Assembly: GCF_003285015.1 (NCBI RefSeq)
Contig: NZ_QMFB01000001.1
Coordinates: 1-64,000, forward strand
DNA from: Paenibacillus contaminans
GTDB taxonomy: Bacteria; Bacillota; Bacilli; Paenibacillales; NBRC-103111
Direction of reading: 5' to 3'
Length of the DNA stretch: 64,000 nucleotides
Part shown: one piece after another, positions 45,885 to 56,756 of the stretch
Numbering within the stretch: position 1 is the stretch's first letter
Layout: the number at the start of each line of letters is the position of its first letter
Position numbers and translations under genes: made by a program
The notes under the pieces: generated by a model
What the model saw: only the letters and a program-made list of their open reading frames with translations
Databases searched by the model: none
Told to the model about the DNA's origin: nothing

Positions 45885-47963
45885 ATGGCAGAATCGTTAG
45901 TCATTGTGGAATCACCCGCAAAAGCCAAAACGATCGGTAAATATTTGGGCAGCAAATTTATCGTGAAAGCTTCTATGGGGCATATACGCGATCTTCCCAA
46001 AAGCCAAATCGGCGTTGAGATCGAAGACAACTTTGAACCGAAATATATAACGATCCGCGGTAAAGGTTCCATTCTGAAAGAACTGAAAGACGCGAGAAAA
46101 AAAGTGAAAACCGTCTATCTGGCGGCTGACCCCGACCGTGAAGGAGAAGCGATCGCCTGGCATTTGGCGCATTATCTCGAGCTTAACGAAGCCGAGCCAT
46201 GCCGCGTCGTTTTCAACGAGATTACGAAGCAAGCGGTTAAGGACGCGTTCAAGACGCCGCGACCGATCAATATCGATCTGGTGAACGCGCAGCAAGCCAG
46301 ACGTATTCTCGATCGACTTGTCGGCTACAAGATCAGCCCTCTTTTATGGAAGAAAGTAAAAAAAGGATTGTCGGCAGGCCGCGTACAATCGGTCGCCGTC
46401 AAGCTGATCAACGATCGCGAGAATGAAATCAAGGATTTCGTTCCGGAAGAGTACTGGACGATCACGGCTCAGCTAAAGACGGGAAACGCTACGTTTGAAG
46501 CCAAGTTTTACGGCATCGACGGCGAGAAGCGCGAGCTTTCGAGCGAGGCCGACGTTCAGCTTATTTTGCAAGCTATTGCCGAAGCGTCTTTCGTCGTAAG
46601 CGACGTGAAGGAGAAAGAACGGCTGCGGAATCCGTCCGCTCCGTTCATCACGAGTACCTTGCAGCAGGAAGCCGCAAGAAAGCTTAATTTTCGCGCATCC
46701 AAGACGATGTCCGTCGCGCAGCAATTGTACGAAGGGATCGATCTAGGCAAGGAAGGTACGGTCGGTCTTATCACGTATATGCGTACCGATTCCACACGTA
46801 TTTCGCCTGTTGCGCAGGAGGAAGCGAAGGAATACATCACGGAAAAATACGGCGCCAATTACGTGCCGGAAGCGCCGCGCAATTACTCGAAAAAAGCGGC
46901 GAACGCACAGGACGCCCATGAAGCGATTCGGCCAAGCTCCGTTCTGCGGGATCCCGAATCCGTCAAAGAATTTCTGAGCCGCGACCAGCTAAGGCTGTAT
47001 AAGCTCGTTTGGGAACGTTTTGTCGCAAGTCAGATGGCATCGGCCGTTTTGGATACGATGAGCGTGGACCTTCAGGCAAACAATGCGATTTTCCGCGCTG
47101 CGGGATCGAAGGTGAAGTTCCCGGGCTTTATGAAGGTGTACGTGGAAGGGAACGACGACGGGGTTACGGAAGAGGATAAATTCCTCCCTCCGCTGCAATC
47201 GGGCGACCGCGTGCAAACCGAAAATATCGATCCTAAGCAGCATTTTACGCAGCCGCCGCCCCGATATACGGAAGCCAGACTCGTTAGGGCGCTCGAGGAG
47301 ATGGGGATCGGCCGGCCGAGTACCTACGCGCCGACGCTCGAAACGATTCAGAAGCGGGGCTACGTGGCGCTTGAGGAGAAGAAATTTATCCCGACCGAGC
47401 TGGGGGAGCTTGTCGTACAGTTAATGGAAGAGTTTTTTCCGGAAATATTGGACGTCGAATTTACGGCCCATATGGAAGAAGAGCTCGACCATGTCGAGGA
47501 CGGCAAAGAGGATTGGGTCAAAGTGCTCGACCAGTTTTACTCTTCTTTCAAGAAACGTCTCGACGTTGCGGAAGAAGAAATGAAGGAAATCGAAATCCAG
47601 GATGAAGTGTCCGACGAGATTTGCGAAAAATGCGGCAAGCATCTTGTTTACAAGATGGGCCGTTTCGGCAAGTTTCTCGCATGCTCGGGATTCCCGGATT
47701 GCCGCAACACGAAGCCGATCGTTAAGGATATCGGCGTGACATGCCCCAAATGCGGCGAAGGCAAAATTATCGAACGGCGCAGCAAGAAAGGGAGAGTTTT
47801 CTTCGGCTGCGATAAATATCCGGGCTGCGAATTCGTTTCGTGGGATCGTCCGGTCGAGAAGAAGTGCCCGCAATGCCAAGGGATGCTCATCGTCAAGAAC
47901 TCCAAAAGCGGTTCGCATATCCAATGCGTACAATGTGACTTTAAAGAGGAAGTGGCCGATTAA
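45885..47963 (+). CDS. topA: DNA topoisomerase I
   Basis: 692 residues from ATG 45885 after GGGGGGAAGG (the frame is open from 45864). TOPRIM domain starts [19 protein letters not shown] with DPDREGEA. Active-site tyrosine in [13 protein letters not shown]-terminal zinc ribbons at CEKCG...CSGFPDC, CPKCG...CDKYPGC and CPQC...CVQC. Relaxes negative supercoils. Follows dprA by 36 bases, as in Bacillus. Confidence 0.97.
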   Translation: MAESLVIVESPAKAKTIGKYLGSKFIVKASMGHIRDLPKSQIGVEIEDNFEPKYITIRGKGSILKELKDARKKVKTVYLAADPDREGEAIAWHLAHYLELNEAEPCRVVFNEITKQAVKDAFKTPRPINIDLVNAQQARRILDRLVGYKISPLLWKKVKKGLSAGRVQSVAVKLINDRENEIKDFVPEEYWTITAQLKTGNATFEAKFYGIDGEKRELSSEADVQLILQAIAEASFVVSDVKEKERLRNPSAPFITSTLQQEAARKLNFRASKTMSVAQQLYEGIDLGKEGTVGLITYMRTDSTRISPVAQEEAKEYITEKYGANYVPEAPRNYSKKAANAQDAHEAIRPSSVLRDPESVKEFLSRDQLRLYKLVWERFVASQMASAVLDTMSVDLQANNAIFRAAGSKVKFPGFMKVYVEGNDDGVTEEDKFLPPLQSGDRVQTENIDPKQHFTQPPPRYTEARLVRALEEMGIGRPSTYAPTLETIQKRGYVALEEKKFIPTELGELVVQLMEEFFPEILDVEFTAHMEEELDHVEDGKEDWVKVLDQFYSSFKKRLDVAEEEMKEIEIQDEVSDEICEKCGKHLVYKMGRFGKFLACSGFPDCRNTKPIVKDIGVTCPKCGEGKIIERRSKKGRVFFGCDKYPGCEFVSWDRPVEKKCPQCQGMLIVKNSKSGSHIQCVQCDFKEEVAD

Positions 47964-48149
47964 ATCGGTGTTCGTTAGGAAACTAAGTTCCCGGGCAATG
48001 CGAGTTTGCGGTTTCTTCCGACTTCGCAGACGAATGCAAGGGGCTTAGTTTTCACTTGTTTGCGGAACTTCATGCGATTCGGTGGAGCCGTTCGCAGCGA
48101 AGCGGCTGCGGGATAAGGATGAATATACGGATAGGGGTTGTCATAACGA

Positions 48150-49475
48150 ATGTCAGATATGAAACGTGTTACAGTCATCGGTGCGGGACTTGCAGGCAGC
48201 GAGGCGGCATGGCAAATCGCAAAGCAGGGCGTCCCGGTTACGTTATACGAAATGCGTCCGGTACGCAAAACGCCTGCTCATATTACCGACAAATTTGCCG
48301 AGCTGGTGTGCAGCAATTCGCTGCGCGCCAACGGTCTTACCAACGCGGTAGGCGTGCTTAAGGAAGAGATGCGGCATTTGGATTCGCTTATTTTATCAAG
48401 CGCGGACCGGCATGCGGTTCCGGCGGGAGGGGCGCTGGCTGTCGACCGCGACGGTTTTTCCGGCATGGTCACGTCTTCCTTGCGGGAACACCCATTAATC
48501 GAGGTGCGCAATGAGGAGATTACGAGCCTTCCGGAGGGTATCGTCGTTGTGGCATCGGGGCCGCTCACATCGCCTGAGCTTTCCGAAAATTTGAAGCAGC
48601 TTATGGGTGAGGAATATTTGTATTTTTACGATGCGGCTGCGCCGATCGTCGAGAAAGACTCGATCGACATGAACAAGGTATACATCGCTTCGCGTTACGA
48701 CAAAGGGGAAGCGGCTTATATCAACTGTCCGATGACGGAGGAAGAATTCAACGCATTTCACGATGCGCTCGTGTCGGCGGAAGTGGCTCCTGTCAAAGAG
48801 TTCGAGAAAGAAATATATTTCGAAGGCTGCATGCCGATCGAGATTATGGCCGCACGCGGCAAACAAACGGCGCTGTACGGCCCTATGAAGCCCGTAGGGC
48901 TTGTTAATCCGCATACGGGCAAGCTTCCCTATGCCGTCGTGCAGCTGAGGCAGGATAACGCTGCTGGGACACTGTATAACCTGGTAGGATTTCAAACCCA
49001 TTTGAAGTGGGGGGAGCAGAAGCGGGTGTTTTCGATGATCCCCGGTTTGGAGAATGCGGAATTCGTCCGCTACGGGGTCATGCATCGGAATACGTTTATC
49101 AACTCGCCGAAATGGCTTCAGCCGACCTATCAGTTTAAGGGGCGGGACAATTTGTTTTTTGCAGGCCAAATGACCGGTGTGGAAGGTTATGTAGAATCCG
49201 CCGCAGCGGGTCTTATCGCGGGTATTAATGCAGGTCGTTTGGCCAAGGGAGAGGCGTGTCTCGTCTTCCCGAACGAAACGGCGATCGGCAGTATGGCGGC
49301 TTATATTACGTCGGCGGATCCGAAACATTTCCAACCGATGAATGCGAATTTCGGGCTGCTTCCGGCGCTTGAAGAGAAGATTCGCAACAAAAAGCTGAAA
49401 AATGAAAAGCTTGCGGAACGCGCAATTCAAACAATTCAGAATTTTACACACAATTTAGCGTCAGTTCGCTTGTAA
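48150..49475 (+). CDS. trmFO: tRNA (uracil-54-C5)-methyltransferase, folate-dependent (TrmFO)
   Basis: 441 residues from ATG 48150 (ATG 48159 is an alternative). FAD-binding GxGxxG in [20 protein letters not shown], family blocks [35 protein letters not shown] and [19 protein letters not shown]. Makes m5U54 in tRNA using methylenetetrahydrofolate. The 186-base gap after topA shows no clear signal. In B. subtilis the next gene is codV (XerC-like recombinase), but that is missing here. Confidence 0.96.
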   Translation: MSDMKRVTVIGAGLAGSEAAWQIAKQGVPVTLYEMRPVRKTPAHITDKFAELVCSNSLRANGLTNAVGVLKEEMRHLDSLILSSADRHAVPAGGALAVDRDGFSGMVTSSLREHPLIEVRNEEITSLPEGIVVVASGPLTSPELSENLKQLMGEEYLYFYDAAAPIVEKDSIDMNKVYIASRYDKGEAAYINCPMTEEEFNAFHDALVSAEVAPVKEFEKEIYFEGCMPIEIMAARGKQTALYGPMKPVGLVNPHTGKLPYAVVQLRQDNAAGTLYNLVGFQTHLKWGEQKRVFSMIPGLENAEFVRYGVMHRNTFINSPKWLQPTYQFKGRDNLFFAGQMTGVEGYVESAAAGLIAGINAGRLAKGEACLVFPNETAIGSMAAYITSADPKHFQPMNANFGLLPALEEKIRNKKLKNEKLAERAIQTIQNFTHNLASVRL

Positions 49476-49617
49476 GGCAAAGCATGCGTATGTTACCATT
49501 AGTTCGTGTTTATAACAACGGATTCGATTTGAAGCAGCAGCAGAGATAAAGGTCTCGCTGCTGTTTCCCGCGTAAATGCAAGTTCGCTGTTACGGGTGCT
49601 AAGGAGGAGACGAAACC

Positions 49618-50160
49618 ATGAGCCAGTTTCATGCCACTACGATTTTTGCTATCCGCCATAAAGGAAAAGGTGCGATTGCCGGAGACGGACAGGTAACGTT
49701 CGGCAACAGCATGGTTATGAAGGGTCATGCCAAAAAAGTGCGCCGCCTATACCGCGGCAAAGTGATCGCCGGTTTTGCCGGCTCCGTAGCGGATGCCATT
49801 ACGCTGTTCGAGAAATTCGAAGGCAAGCTGGAGGAGCATCACGGCAATTTGCAGAGAGCTGCCGTAGAGCTCGCCAAAGATTGGCGTCAGGACCGCGTTC
49901 TGCGCAGGCTTGAAGCGATGATGATCGTGATGGACAACAGCGGTTTGCTGCTTATTTCCGGTAACGGGGAAATCATCGAGCCTGACGACGGAATATTGGC
50001 GATCGGTTCCGGCGGAAGCTTCGCGCTTGCGGCAGGCCGTGCCTTGCACAGATATGCGCCGGAAATGCAAGCCAAGGAAATCGCTAAAGCTGCGTTAGAA
50101 ATGGCAGCGGAAATTTGCGTATTTACGAATCATAATATTATAGTGGAAGAAATCGAATAG
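49618..50160 (+). CDS. hslV: ATP-dependent protease subunit HslV/ClpQ
   Basis: 180 residues from ATG 49618 after AAGGAGGAG. Starts [20 protein letters not shown], the Bacillus-type leader in which Ser2 rather than Thr may be the processed N-terminal nucleophile, as reported for B. subtilis CodW. Proteasome-beta fold motifs are [27 protein letters not shown] and [17 protein letters not shown]. It assembles with HslU. Confidence 0.95.
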   Translation: MSQFHATTIFAIRHKGKGAIAGDGQVTFGNSMVMKGHAKKVRRLYRGKVIAGFAGSVADAITLFEKFEGKLEEHHGNLQRAAVELAKDWRQDRVLRRLEAMMIVMDNSGLLLISGNGEIIEPDDGILAIGSGGSFALAAGRALHRYAPEMQAKEIAKAALEMAAEICVFTNHNIIVEEIE

Positions 50161-50271
50161 CCGGAATGGCGGGATTTATTTAATAACCGATTCGGCTTTC
50201 GCCGGTTAGATTTGCGTCCGGGCAATAACATCTATTGACGCCGCCAGGCGTTATCCTTGGGAGGGACTGTC

Positions 50272-51669
50272 ATGAATAATAGCGCACTGACGCCTAAAGA
50301 GGTCGTTTCGGAGCTTGACAAATATATTATCGGACAGAACAAAGCGAAGAAGTCCGTTGCCGTAGCGCTTCGCAACCGTTACCGCCGCAGTTTGCTTGAC
50401 GAATCGCTTCGCGATGAGATTATCCCGAAAAATATTTTGATGATCGGACCGACCGGAGTCGGGAAAACGGAAATCGCCAGAAGGCTTGCAAAGCTGGTCC
50501 AAGCGCCTTTCGTTAAGGTGGAGGCGACGAAATTTACGGAGGTCGGTTATGTCGGCCGCGATGTGGAGTCGATGGTTCGCGATCTTGTCGAAACGGCGAT
50601 CCGGATGGTAAAAGCCGAAAAAACGGAGAAACTCAAGGATAAGGCGGAAATGCTTGCGAACGAACGGATCGCGATGATCATGGTGCCGGGGCCGAGCCGC
50701 GCGAAAACGCAGCGCAATCCGCTCGAGATGCTGTTCGGCAATCAGAACCAATCCTCCAATAACGATGAACCGGACAACGATCCGGCGGTTGCCGCCCAGC
50801 GCACCTCTATTAAGGAACGGCTGGCGAAGGGCGAGCTCGACCAGGACATCATCGAGATCGAGGTCGAGGATAACGCTCCGAATATGCTCGATATGCTCGC
50901 AGGGCAAGGAAACGAGCAAATGGGCATCAATATGCAGGAAATGTTCGGCAATTTGATGCCGAAGCGCACCAAGAAACGCAAGCTGCCCGTGAAGGAAGCA
51001 AGGAAGGTGCTCGTTCAGGAGGAAGCGCAAAAGCTGATGGACATGGATGAGGTGATGCAGGAATCGATTCGGCGCGCCGAGCAGTCCGGCATCATTTTCA
51101 TCGACGAAATCGACAAAGTGGCGAGCAGCGGCAGAGGAAGCGGCCCGGATGTGTCTAGAGAAGGGGTTCAAAGGGACATTTTGCCTATTGTGGAAGGTTC
51201 TACAGTCATGACCAAATATGGGCTGGTAAAAACGGACTATATTTTGTTCATTGCCGCTGGGGCGTTCCATATCGCGAAGCCGTCGGATTTGATTCCGGAA
51301 TTGCAAGGACGGTTTCCGATTCGGGTCGAGCTCACCAATTTAACGCATGAAGACTTCGTCCGAATTTTGAAAGAGCCCAAAAATGCGCTTACCAAGCAGT
51401 ATACGGCCTTGCTTGAAACGGAAGGGATTCAGGTCGAGTTTGCCGATACGGCCATTGACGAAATGGCGAGGATCGCCGTTCAAGTGAACCAGCATACCGA
51501 AAACATCGGCGCGCGCAGGCTGCATACGATTTTGGAGAAGCTGCTTGAAGACTTGTCGTACGAGGCATCCGATCTGATGCTCGAGAAATTTACGATCACG
51601 CCGGAGTATGTCCGCGAGAAGCTGGCCGACATCGCCCAGAACCGCGATTTAAGCCAGTATATTCTGTAA
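50272..51669 (+). CDS. hslU: ATP-dependent protease ATPase subunit HslU/ClpY
   Basis: 465 residues from ATG 50272 after GGGAGGG (frame open from 50257). Starts [20 protein letters not shown]. Walker [14 protein letters not shown], Walker [11 protein letters not shown], sensor and C-terminal regions [20 protein letters not shown] and the C-terminal tail ending DLSQYIL that inserts in HslV. The I-domain (about 120-250) is acidic and insertion-rich. Confidence 0.96.
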   Translation: MNNSALTPKEVVSELDKYIIGQNKAKKSVAVALRNRYRRSLLDESLRDEIIPKNILMIGPTGVGKTEIARRLAKLVQAPFVKVEATKFTEVGYVGRDVESMVRDLVETAIRMVKAEKTEKLKDKAEMLANERIAMIMVPGPSRAKTQRNPLEMLFGNQNQSSNNDEPDNDPAVAAQRTSIKERLAKGELDQDIIEIEVEDNAPNMLDMLAGQGNEQMGINMQEMFGNLMPKRTKKRKLPVKEARKVLVQEEAQKLMDMDEVMQESIRRAEQSGIIFIDEIDKVASSGRGSGPDVSREGVQRDILPIVEGSTVMTKYGLVKTDYILFIAAGAFHIAKPSDLIPELQGRFPIRVELTNLTHEDFVRILKEPKNALTKQYTALLETEGIQVEFADTAIDEMARIAVQVNQHTENIGARRLHTILEKLLEDLSYEASDLMLEKFTITPEYVREKLADIAQNRDLSQYIL

Positions 51670-51680
51670 ACGAGCGTTCG

Positions 51681-51761
51681 AAAAGCCGGCTTGACGGCAA
51701 CGGATCCGATGCTCGCAAGTCGAGCGCTACGGTGCTCTGCGGCCGCATGCCGGCTTTTTAG
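51681..51761 (+). terminator. Intrinsic terminator after hslU
   Basis: AAAAGCCGGC (51681-51690) pairs with GCCGGCTTTTT (51749-51759); a long loop of about 58 bases with secondary pairing. Confidence 0.75.
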
Positions 51762-51862
51762 GTTTAGGTAAACGCCTGCGTCAGTACGCTTGTAGGCATT
51801 TATCCTAGACGACCTCGGTAGTTCCTGATTCATCGTTACGAATTTGTCGGGAGGCAATAGCA

Positions 51863-52633
51863 ATGACTTTACTAACGAAGACGAGAAAACTGAACCGATT
51901 ACTGCAGCAAGCAGCAGGGAAAACCGTCAGCTTTATGGAAATGTCCGAGGTGCTGCGCGACATTATCGGCGCTGATGTATTTGTCGTCAGCCGCAGGGGG
52001 AAAATACTCGGATTTGCCAGCGTCGGTCCTTATCGGTCCGAGGAGCTGCATCGAATGGTAATGGAAGAGAGACGTTTTCCCGCGGAAACGAACGCTTTGC
52101 TGATGAGAATCGAGGAAACCTCGTCTAATGTTGATCATGACAGCAATTACGGCGCAATCACCGATCAAATTCACCGGCTGTTCGAGCAGGCTCAAATAAC
52201 GATTATCCCGATTACGGGCGGAGGAGACAGGCTGGGGACGCTTGTTTTGACAAGATCCGAACAAACGTTCGTGGATGATGATCTGATTTTGGCTGAATAC
52301 GGAGCGACGGTCGTCGGCATGGAAATTTTGCGGGAGCGGGCGGAAGAGAACGAAGAAGAAATGCGAAGCAAAGCGGTCGTACAAGTAGCTGTAGGCTCAC
52401 TTTCATTCAGCGAGCTCGAAGCCGTCGAGCATATTTTCGAAGAGCTGAAGGGCAAGGAGGGGCTGCTTGTCGCCAGCAAAATAGCCGATCGCGTAGGGAT
52501 TACCCGTTCCGTCATCGTGAATGCGCTGCGCAAGCTGGAGAGCGCGGGCGTTATCGAGACGAGGTCTCTCGGCATGAAAGGCACGTATATAAAAATATTG
52601 AACGAGCAGCTCGCGCACGGTTTGAACCAGTAA
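51863..52633 (+). CDS. codY: GTP- and branched-chain amino acid-sensing transcriptional repressor CodY
   Basis: 256 residues from ATG 51863 after GGGAGGC. GAF domain at residues ~1-155 ([20 protein letters not shown]) and a C-terminal winged helix with [20 protein letters not shown] followed by [19 protein letters not shown]. Represses stationary-phase and nutrient-uptake genes in rich conditions. Located after hslVU and before flgB, as in Bacillus. Confidence 0.97.
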   Translation: MTLLTKTRKLNRLLQQAAGKTVSFMEMSEVLRDIIGADVFVVSRRGKILGFASVGPYRSEELHRMVMEERRFPAETNALLMRIEETSSNVDHDSNYGAITDQIHRLFEQAQITIIPITGGGDRLGTLVLTRSEQTFVDDDLILAEYGATVVGMEILRERAEENEEEMRSKAVVQVAVGSLSFSELEAVEHIFEELKGKEGLLVASKIADRVGITRSVIVNALRKLESAGVIETRSLGMKGTYIKILNEQLAHGLNQ

Positions 52634-52668
52634 TGCAATGTTAAGAGTCGGTAAAAAGTACCCATAGA

Positions 52669-52700
52669 AAGCGCTGTCTTCTAAAGATAGGGCTTTTTTC
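52669..52700 (+). terminator. Intrinsic terminator after codY
   Basis: AAGCGCTGTCTT (52669-52680) pairs with AAGATAGGGCTT (52684-52695), then TTTTT. Confidence 0.8.
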
Positions 52701-52890
52701 TTATTGTTTTGATCTGTAAGAGTATGCCATATTTAATACGTTTCGTATCAACATTTTATGACAAAAAAGACATCGACATCTTGTCTTTTTTTTGTCGAAT
52801 GCAAGAAGGAGTTTGTCGGATCGTTGTTGAATATGTCCTAGAATCGTATCTCTTCTAGGAAAGAAATCCTAATCGAAGGTGGTGAAGTGA
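52701..52890. promoter_or_regulatory. Upstream region of the flagellar operon
   Basis: 190 bp. It holds a hairpin GACAAAAAAGACA (52760-52772) with TGTCTTTTTTTTGTC (52782-52796) that looks like a second terminator or insulator. The fla/che promoter should lie after it; TTGTTG (52825-52830) with TATCTC 17 bp on is only a weak sigma-A match, and no SigD box was seen. Confidence 0.45.
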
Positions 52891-53292
52891 ATGTTTTTAC
52901 TCAACCAGCCGAGCTTGAATTTGCTTGAACGCTCGCTCTCTGCCTCGACTTTGCGCCAGCAGGTGATCTCAAACAATATCGCGAACGTCGATACGCCGCA
53001 GTTCAAACGATCGGATGTCAAATTCGAGGAAATGCTGCACAGTGAGCTGGACGGCCTTTCGGTAGAAGGGTACCGGTCGGATCCAAGGCACTTTTATATC
53101 GGAAAGTCGCCGGGGGTGAACGCCGAAATCATTACCGATCGACAGTCGGTTATGAACAACAGCTTGAACAACGTCGATATCGACACCGAAATGTCACTGC
53201 TGGCCAAAAACCAACTGCGTTACAATGTAATGATCCAGCAAGCCAATCACGAGCTGAAGCAATTCAGAACGGCCTTAGAGGGGAGAAGATAA
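52891..53292 (+). CDS. flgB: Flagellar basal-body rod protein FlgB
   Basis: 133 residues from ATG 52891 after GGTGGTGA. Contains the rod signature LRQQVISNNIANVDTPQFKR and a C-terminal helix LAKNQLRYNVMIQQANHEL. First gene of the flagellar operon; FlgB is the proximal rod subunit. Confidence 0.95.
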   Translation: MFLLNQPSLNLLERSLSASTLRQQVISNNIANVDTPQFKRSDVKFEEMLHSELDGLSVEGYRSDPRHFYIGKSPGVNAEIITDRQSVMNNSLNNVDIDTEMSLLAKNQLRYNVMIQQANHELKQFRTALEGRR

Positions 53293-53295
53293 TGA

Positions 53296-53748
53296 ATGAA
53301 ATTGACGAACGGCTTTGATATCAGTTCATCTGCGCTTACCGCTCAGCGATTGCGAATGGACGTCATCTCCTCGAATATCGCCAATGCGGATACGACCCGC
53401 ACGCAAATGGTCGACGGAAAATGGGTCCCGTACTCTCGTAAGGTCGTAACGATGGAGCCAAAGTCCCAAACGCCATTCAGTCAAATGCTGCAATCCGCAA
53501 TGGGCAACACCGCGACCGGAGAAGGGGTCAAAGTAACCCAAATAACGAACGACCAATCGCCGTTCAAGCGGGTATACAATCCGACTCATCCCGATGCGGA
53601 CGTTAACGGCTACGTGGATATGCCCAATGTCGACATCTTGAAGGAAATGGTCGATATGATTTCCGCCACAAGGTCGTACGAGGCGAACGTCACCGCTTTG
53701 AACGCCTCTAAATCGATGATAACGAAAGCGCTCGAAATCGGAAGATAA
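53296..53748 (+). CDS. flgC: Flagellar basal-body rod protein FlgC
   Basis: 150 residues from ATG 53296, three bases after flgB. N-terminal FDISSSALTAQRLRMDVISS and NIANADTT; C-terminal VDMISATRSYEANVTALNAS. Another ATG at 53292 is out of frame. Proximal rod subunit. Confidence 0.95.
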   Translation: MKLTNGFDISSSALTAQRLRMDVISSNIANADTTRTQMVDGKWVPYSRKVVTMEPKSQTPFSQMLQSAMGNTATGEGVKVTQITNDQSPFKRVYNPTHPDADVNGYVDMPNVDILKEMVDMISATRSYEANVTALNASKSMITKALEIGR

Positions 53749-53777
53749 CATTACATGCGTAAACGGGGGGATTATTG

Positions 53778-54083
53778 ATGATTCAAGCACTAAACGGTCT
53801 TTCGGTTGCTACCGGGACAGTACAACCGAAGGTGAAAGCGGGCGAAGGTGCTACCGATTTGGCAGGACAGTTCGGCGGCTATCTTAGTGATGCCATGACG
53901 AAGCTTGCGAATCAACAGGCCGTTGTAGAAACTCTGAACGAAAAATTTATTACAGGTGAGATTTCCGATGTACATACGTTAACTATCGCTGCCGAGAAAG
54001 CCTCGCTAGGTTTGGAGTTTACTGTTCAGGTGCGAAACAAAGCGATCGAAGCTTACCAAGACATTATGCGGATGCAAATTTAA
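53778..54083 (+). CDS. fliE: Flagellar hook-basal body complex protein FliE
   Basis: 101 residues from ATG 53778 after GGGGGG (the frame also offers TTG 53775). C-terminal family region LTIAAEKASLGLEFTVQVRN followed by KAIEAYQDIMRMQI is diagnostic. FliE joins the MS ring to the rod. Confidence 0.94.
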   Translation: MIQALNGLSVATGTVQPKVKAGEGATDLAGQFGGYLSDAMTKLANQQAVVETLNEKFITGEISDVHTLTIAAEKASLGLEFTVQVRNKAIEAYQDIMRMQI

Positions 54084-54143
54084 CGGCTTCTGGTGCTATA
54101 TGCTTGCGTCTTCTACGCTAACGTACTTGGATGAGGTGAAACA

Positions 54144-55727
54144 GTGAATGAAACGATGCGCCAATATTGGACGCGCAGCAAACAATATTGGGATAAATTT
54201 ACTAAGACGCAAAAGATAACTTTAACGACTACACTGGTTCTTATTGCCTTAACGATCGGAATTGTCGCTTACTCTTTCTCAAGGACGGAATATGTCGTCG
54301 CGTTTCGCGATTTGCAGCCGGCGGACGCAGCTGCGATCAAGCAATATCTAGAGAGTTCGAACGTTTCTTACCATTTGAGTCCGGACGGCAAAAATATTGA
54401 AGTTCCGGCTAACAAGGCGGCGGAATTAACCGTCGATGTAGCATCGCAGGGTTTAATGCGGAACGGCTCGCTCGGGTATGGGGCGTTCAGAGAGGACAAG
54501 CCTTTCGGCATGAGCGACCGGGAATTCGAAGTCAAGCATCTTGACGCGATTCAAGGCGAATTGCAACAGCTTATCAATTCGAATACGGCTGTCAGCAGCT
54601 CGAAGGTTCTTATTACGCTTCCGGAGAAAACGGTTTTCGTCAGATCGGGAGACAAGGAAGAGTCGTCCGCATCCGTAGTCGTGAACTTGAAGCCCGGCTT
54701 CCAGCTCGATCAGAAGCAAATCGACACGATGTACAATCTGGTGTCGAAAGGTGTCAAAAATTTGGCGCCGGAAAATATCGTCATCACGAATCAATACGGC
54801 GATCTGCTTCCTTATTCGAAGACAAGCACGACCGGAATGGAGTCAGGCGATATCGCCCTGCAGCAATTCCAAATCAAAAAGCAGCTTGAGCAGGATGTCA
54901 CCAAAAGCGTCATGAGCTTGCTCGGACCTGTTCTCGGACAAGGCAAAGTTGTTCCGATGGCGGTTGCCAGCATCAATTTCGATAAGAAAACGACGCAACG
55001 CAGCGGCGTCGAGCCTGTTGTCGATACGAAAGGGATCGAAATCAGCGTTCAAGAAATTCAAAAGTCGTATTCGAGCGATGGAAATACCGAAGGCGGCATT
55101 CCCGGCACAGGCACGACGGACGTACCGAATTATCCGGCAAGCGCGGGTTCGGGGAAAGCGAACTCGGAGGAAATGCAGAAAACCGTCAATTACGAAGTGA
55201 ACCGGATCAAAACGGAAGTGCAGTCGAGTCCGTTCATTTTGTCGGATTTGTCGATAAGCGTAGGCATAGAGCCGCCTGACAGGAATGACCCCAATTCGCT
55301 GACGCAGCAAACCAAGGATGCCGTGCAGCGTATTCTCGTCAACATTGTCAAAGCATCGCTTGCCAATAGCGACAAACAGTATACGGATGAGGATTTTGCC
55401 GCTCGGGTAACGGTGTTCGAGCATAACTTCGCATCTCCGGTAGGAGGCACGAACGCAAATACGATCAACTGGTGGCTGTATGGAGGCATTGGAGCGGCAG
55501 CTCTTGCGCTCGCGGCAGTCGGCGGTTATGCCGTGTCGAGAAGAAGAAAGAATGCGGCCGAGGCTATGCTGGCGGATTCCGCGATTCCGGCGAAAGTGGA
55601 GTTCCCTACAATCGATATGGAGAACGTATCAAACGAAAGTCAGGTTCGCAAGCAGTTGGAATCGCTGGCTAAGAAGAAGCCGGAAGAGTTTGTTAACCTG
55701 CTGCGGACATGGCTGGTTGATGAATAG
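54144..55727 (+). CDS. fliF: Flagellar MS-ring protein FliF
   Basis: 527 residues from GTG 54144 after GAGGTGAAA. TM1 near residues 26-46 (TLTTTLVLIALTIGIVAYSF), the ring-building YscJ-like domain (TVDVASQGLMRNGSLGYGAF), a Gly/Ser/Thr-rich stretch around 310-335, TM2 near 443-463, and a C-terminal FliG-binding tail ending EFVNLLRTWLVDE. Followed by fliG. Confidence 0.96.
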   Translation: MNETMRQYWTRSKQYWDKFTKTQKITLTTTLVLIALTIGIVAYSFSRTEYVVAFRDLQPADAAAIKQYLESSNVSYHLSPDGKNIEVPANKAAELTVDVASQGLMRNGSLGYGAFREDKPFGMSDREFEVKHLDAIQGELQQLINSNTAVSSSKVLITLPEKTVFVRSGDKEESSASVVVNLKPGFQLDQKQIDTMYNLVSKGVKNLAPENIVITNQYGDLLPYSKTSTTGMESGDIALQQFQIKKQLEQDVTKSVMSLLGPVLGQGKVVPMAVASINFDKKTTQRSGVEPVVDTKGIEISVQEIQKSYSSDGNTEGGIPGTGTTDVPNYPASAGSGKANSEEMQKTVNYEVNRIKTEVQSSPFILSDLSISVGIEPPDRNDPNSLTQQTKDAVQRILVNIVKASLANSDKQYTDEDFAARVTVFEHNFASPVGGTNANTINWWLYGGIGAAALALAAVGGYAVSRRRKNAAEAMLADSAIPAKVEFPTIDMENVSNESQVRKQLESLAKKKPEEFVNLLRTWLVDE

Positions 55728-55739
55728 AGGTGTGGTTGG

Positions 55740-56756
55740 TTGGCAAAGGGAGTTCAACAGGGATTGTCCGGACGGCAGAAGGCGGCTATTTTATTGATCA
55801 GCTTGGGTCCTGAAGTGTCCGCACAAATTTTCAAGCATTTACGGGATGAGGAAATCGAACAGCTGACTCTGGAAATTGCCAATGTCAGAAAGGTAGATGC
55901 GTCGGAGAAAGAATCGATCCTATCCGAATTCCATCAAATATGCATGGCACAAGAATACATATCGCAAGGCGGTATTGCTTACGCCAAAGATATTTTGGAG
56001 AAGGCGCTCGGTCATCAGAAAGCGATCGATATCATCAACCGTCTGACGGCGACGCTTCAGGTAAGGCCTTTCGATTTTGCGCGGAAAGCGGACCCGGCAC
56101 AAATCTTAAACTTTATCCAGAACGAAAATACGCAAACGATCGCTCTAGTGCTTTCGTATTTGCAATCCGAGCAGGCTTCGATCATCTTGTCTTCTCTTCC
56201 TCAAGAGAAGCAGGCCGAAGTAGCCAAGCGGATAGCGCTCATGGACAGCACGTCGCCCGACGTGGTCAGTCAGGTGGAGCGCGTACTCGAACAAAAGCTG
56301 TCGGCAACGGTTACGCAAGACTATACTTCCGCCGGCGGTATCGAGGCTATCGTACATATTTTGAACGGCGTCGACCGCGGTACGGAACGGACGATACTGG
56401 ATGCGCTCGAAATTCAGGATCCCGAGCTTGCGGAAGAAATCAAGAAACGGATGTTCGTCTTCGAAGATATCGTCAGCATCGACAACCGCTCGATTCAACG
56501 GATCATTCGCGATATCGAAAACGCCGACTTGCAGCTTGCGCTTAAAGTCGCCAGCGAAGAAGTACGCGAAGCGATCTTTCGCAATATGTCAAAGCGGATG
56601 TCCGAAACGTTCAGAGAAGAAATGGAGTATATGGGTCCCGTGCGGCTTCGCGATGTCGAAGAGGCGCAAACCCGAATCGTATCCACCATTCGCCGCTTAG
56701 AAGATGCAGGTGAAATCATCATTGCGCGCGGCGGAGGAGATGATATTGTTGTCTAA
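55740..56756 (+). CDS. fliG: Flagellar motor switch protein FliG
   Basis: 338 residues from TTG 55740, which follows GAGGTG; there is no nearby ATG. Starts MAKGVQQGLSGRQKAAILLI. Contains the EHPQ-region equivalent (NENTQTIALVLSYLQSEQAS) and the C-terminal torque helix FEDIVSIDNRSIQRIIRDIE. Forms the C-ring rotor face that meets the stator. Confidence 0.96.
   Translation: MAKGVQQGLSGRQKAAILLISLGPEVSAQIFKHLRDEEIEQLTLEIANVRKVDASEKESILSEFHQICMAQEYISQGGIAYAKDILEKALGHQKAIDIINRLTATLQVRPFDFARKADPAQILNFIQNENTQTIALVLSYLQSEQASIILSSLPQEKQAEVAKRIALMDSTSPDVVSQVERVLEQKLSATVTQDYTSAGGIEAIVHILNGVDRGTERTILDALEIQDPELAEEIKKRMFVFEDIVSIDNRSIQRIIRDIENADLQLALKVASEEVREAIFRNMSKRMSETFREEMEYMGPVRLRDVEEAQTRIVSTIRRLEDAGEIIIARGGGDDIVV

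Noticed and set aside
48495..51306. Long minus-strand frames opposite trmFO and hslU
   Set aside because: Antisense shadows of clearly assigned genes, without ribosome-binding sites or domain motifs.
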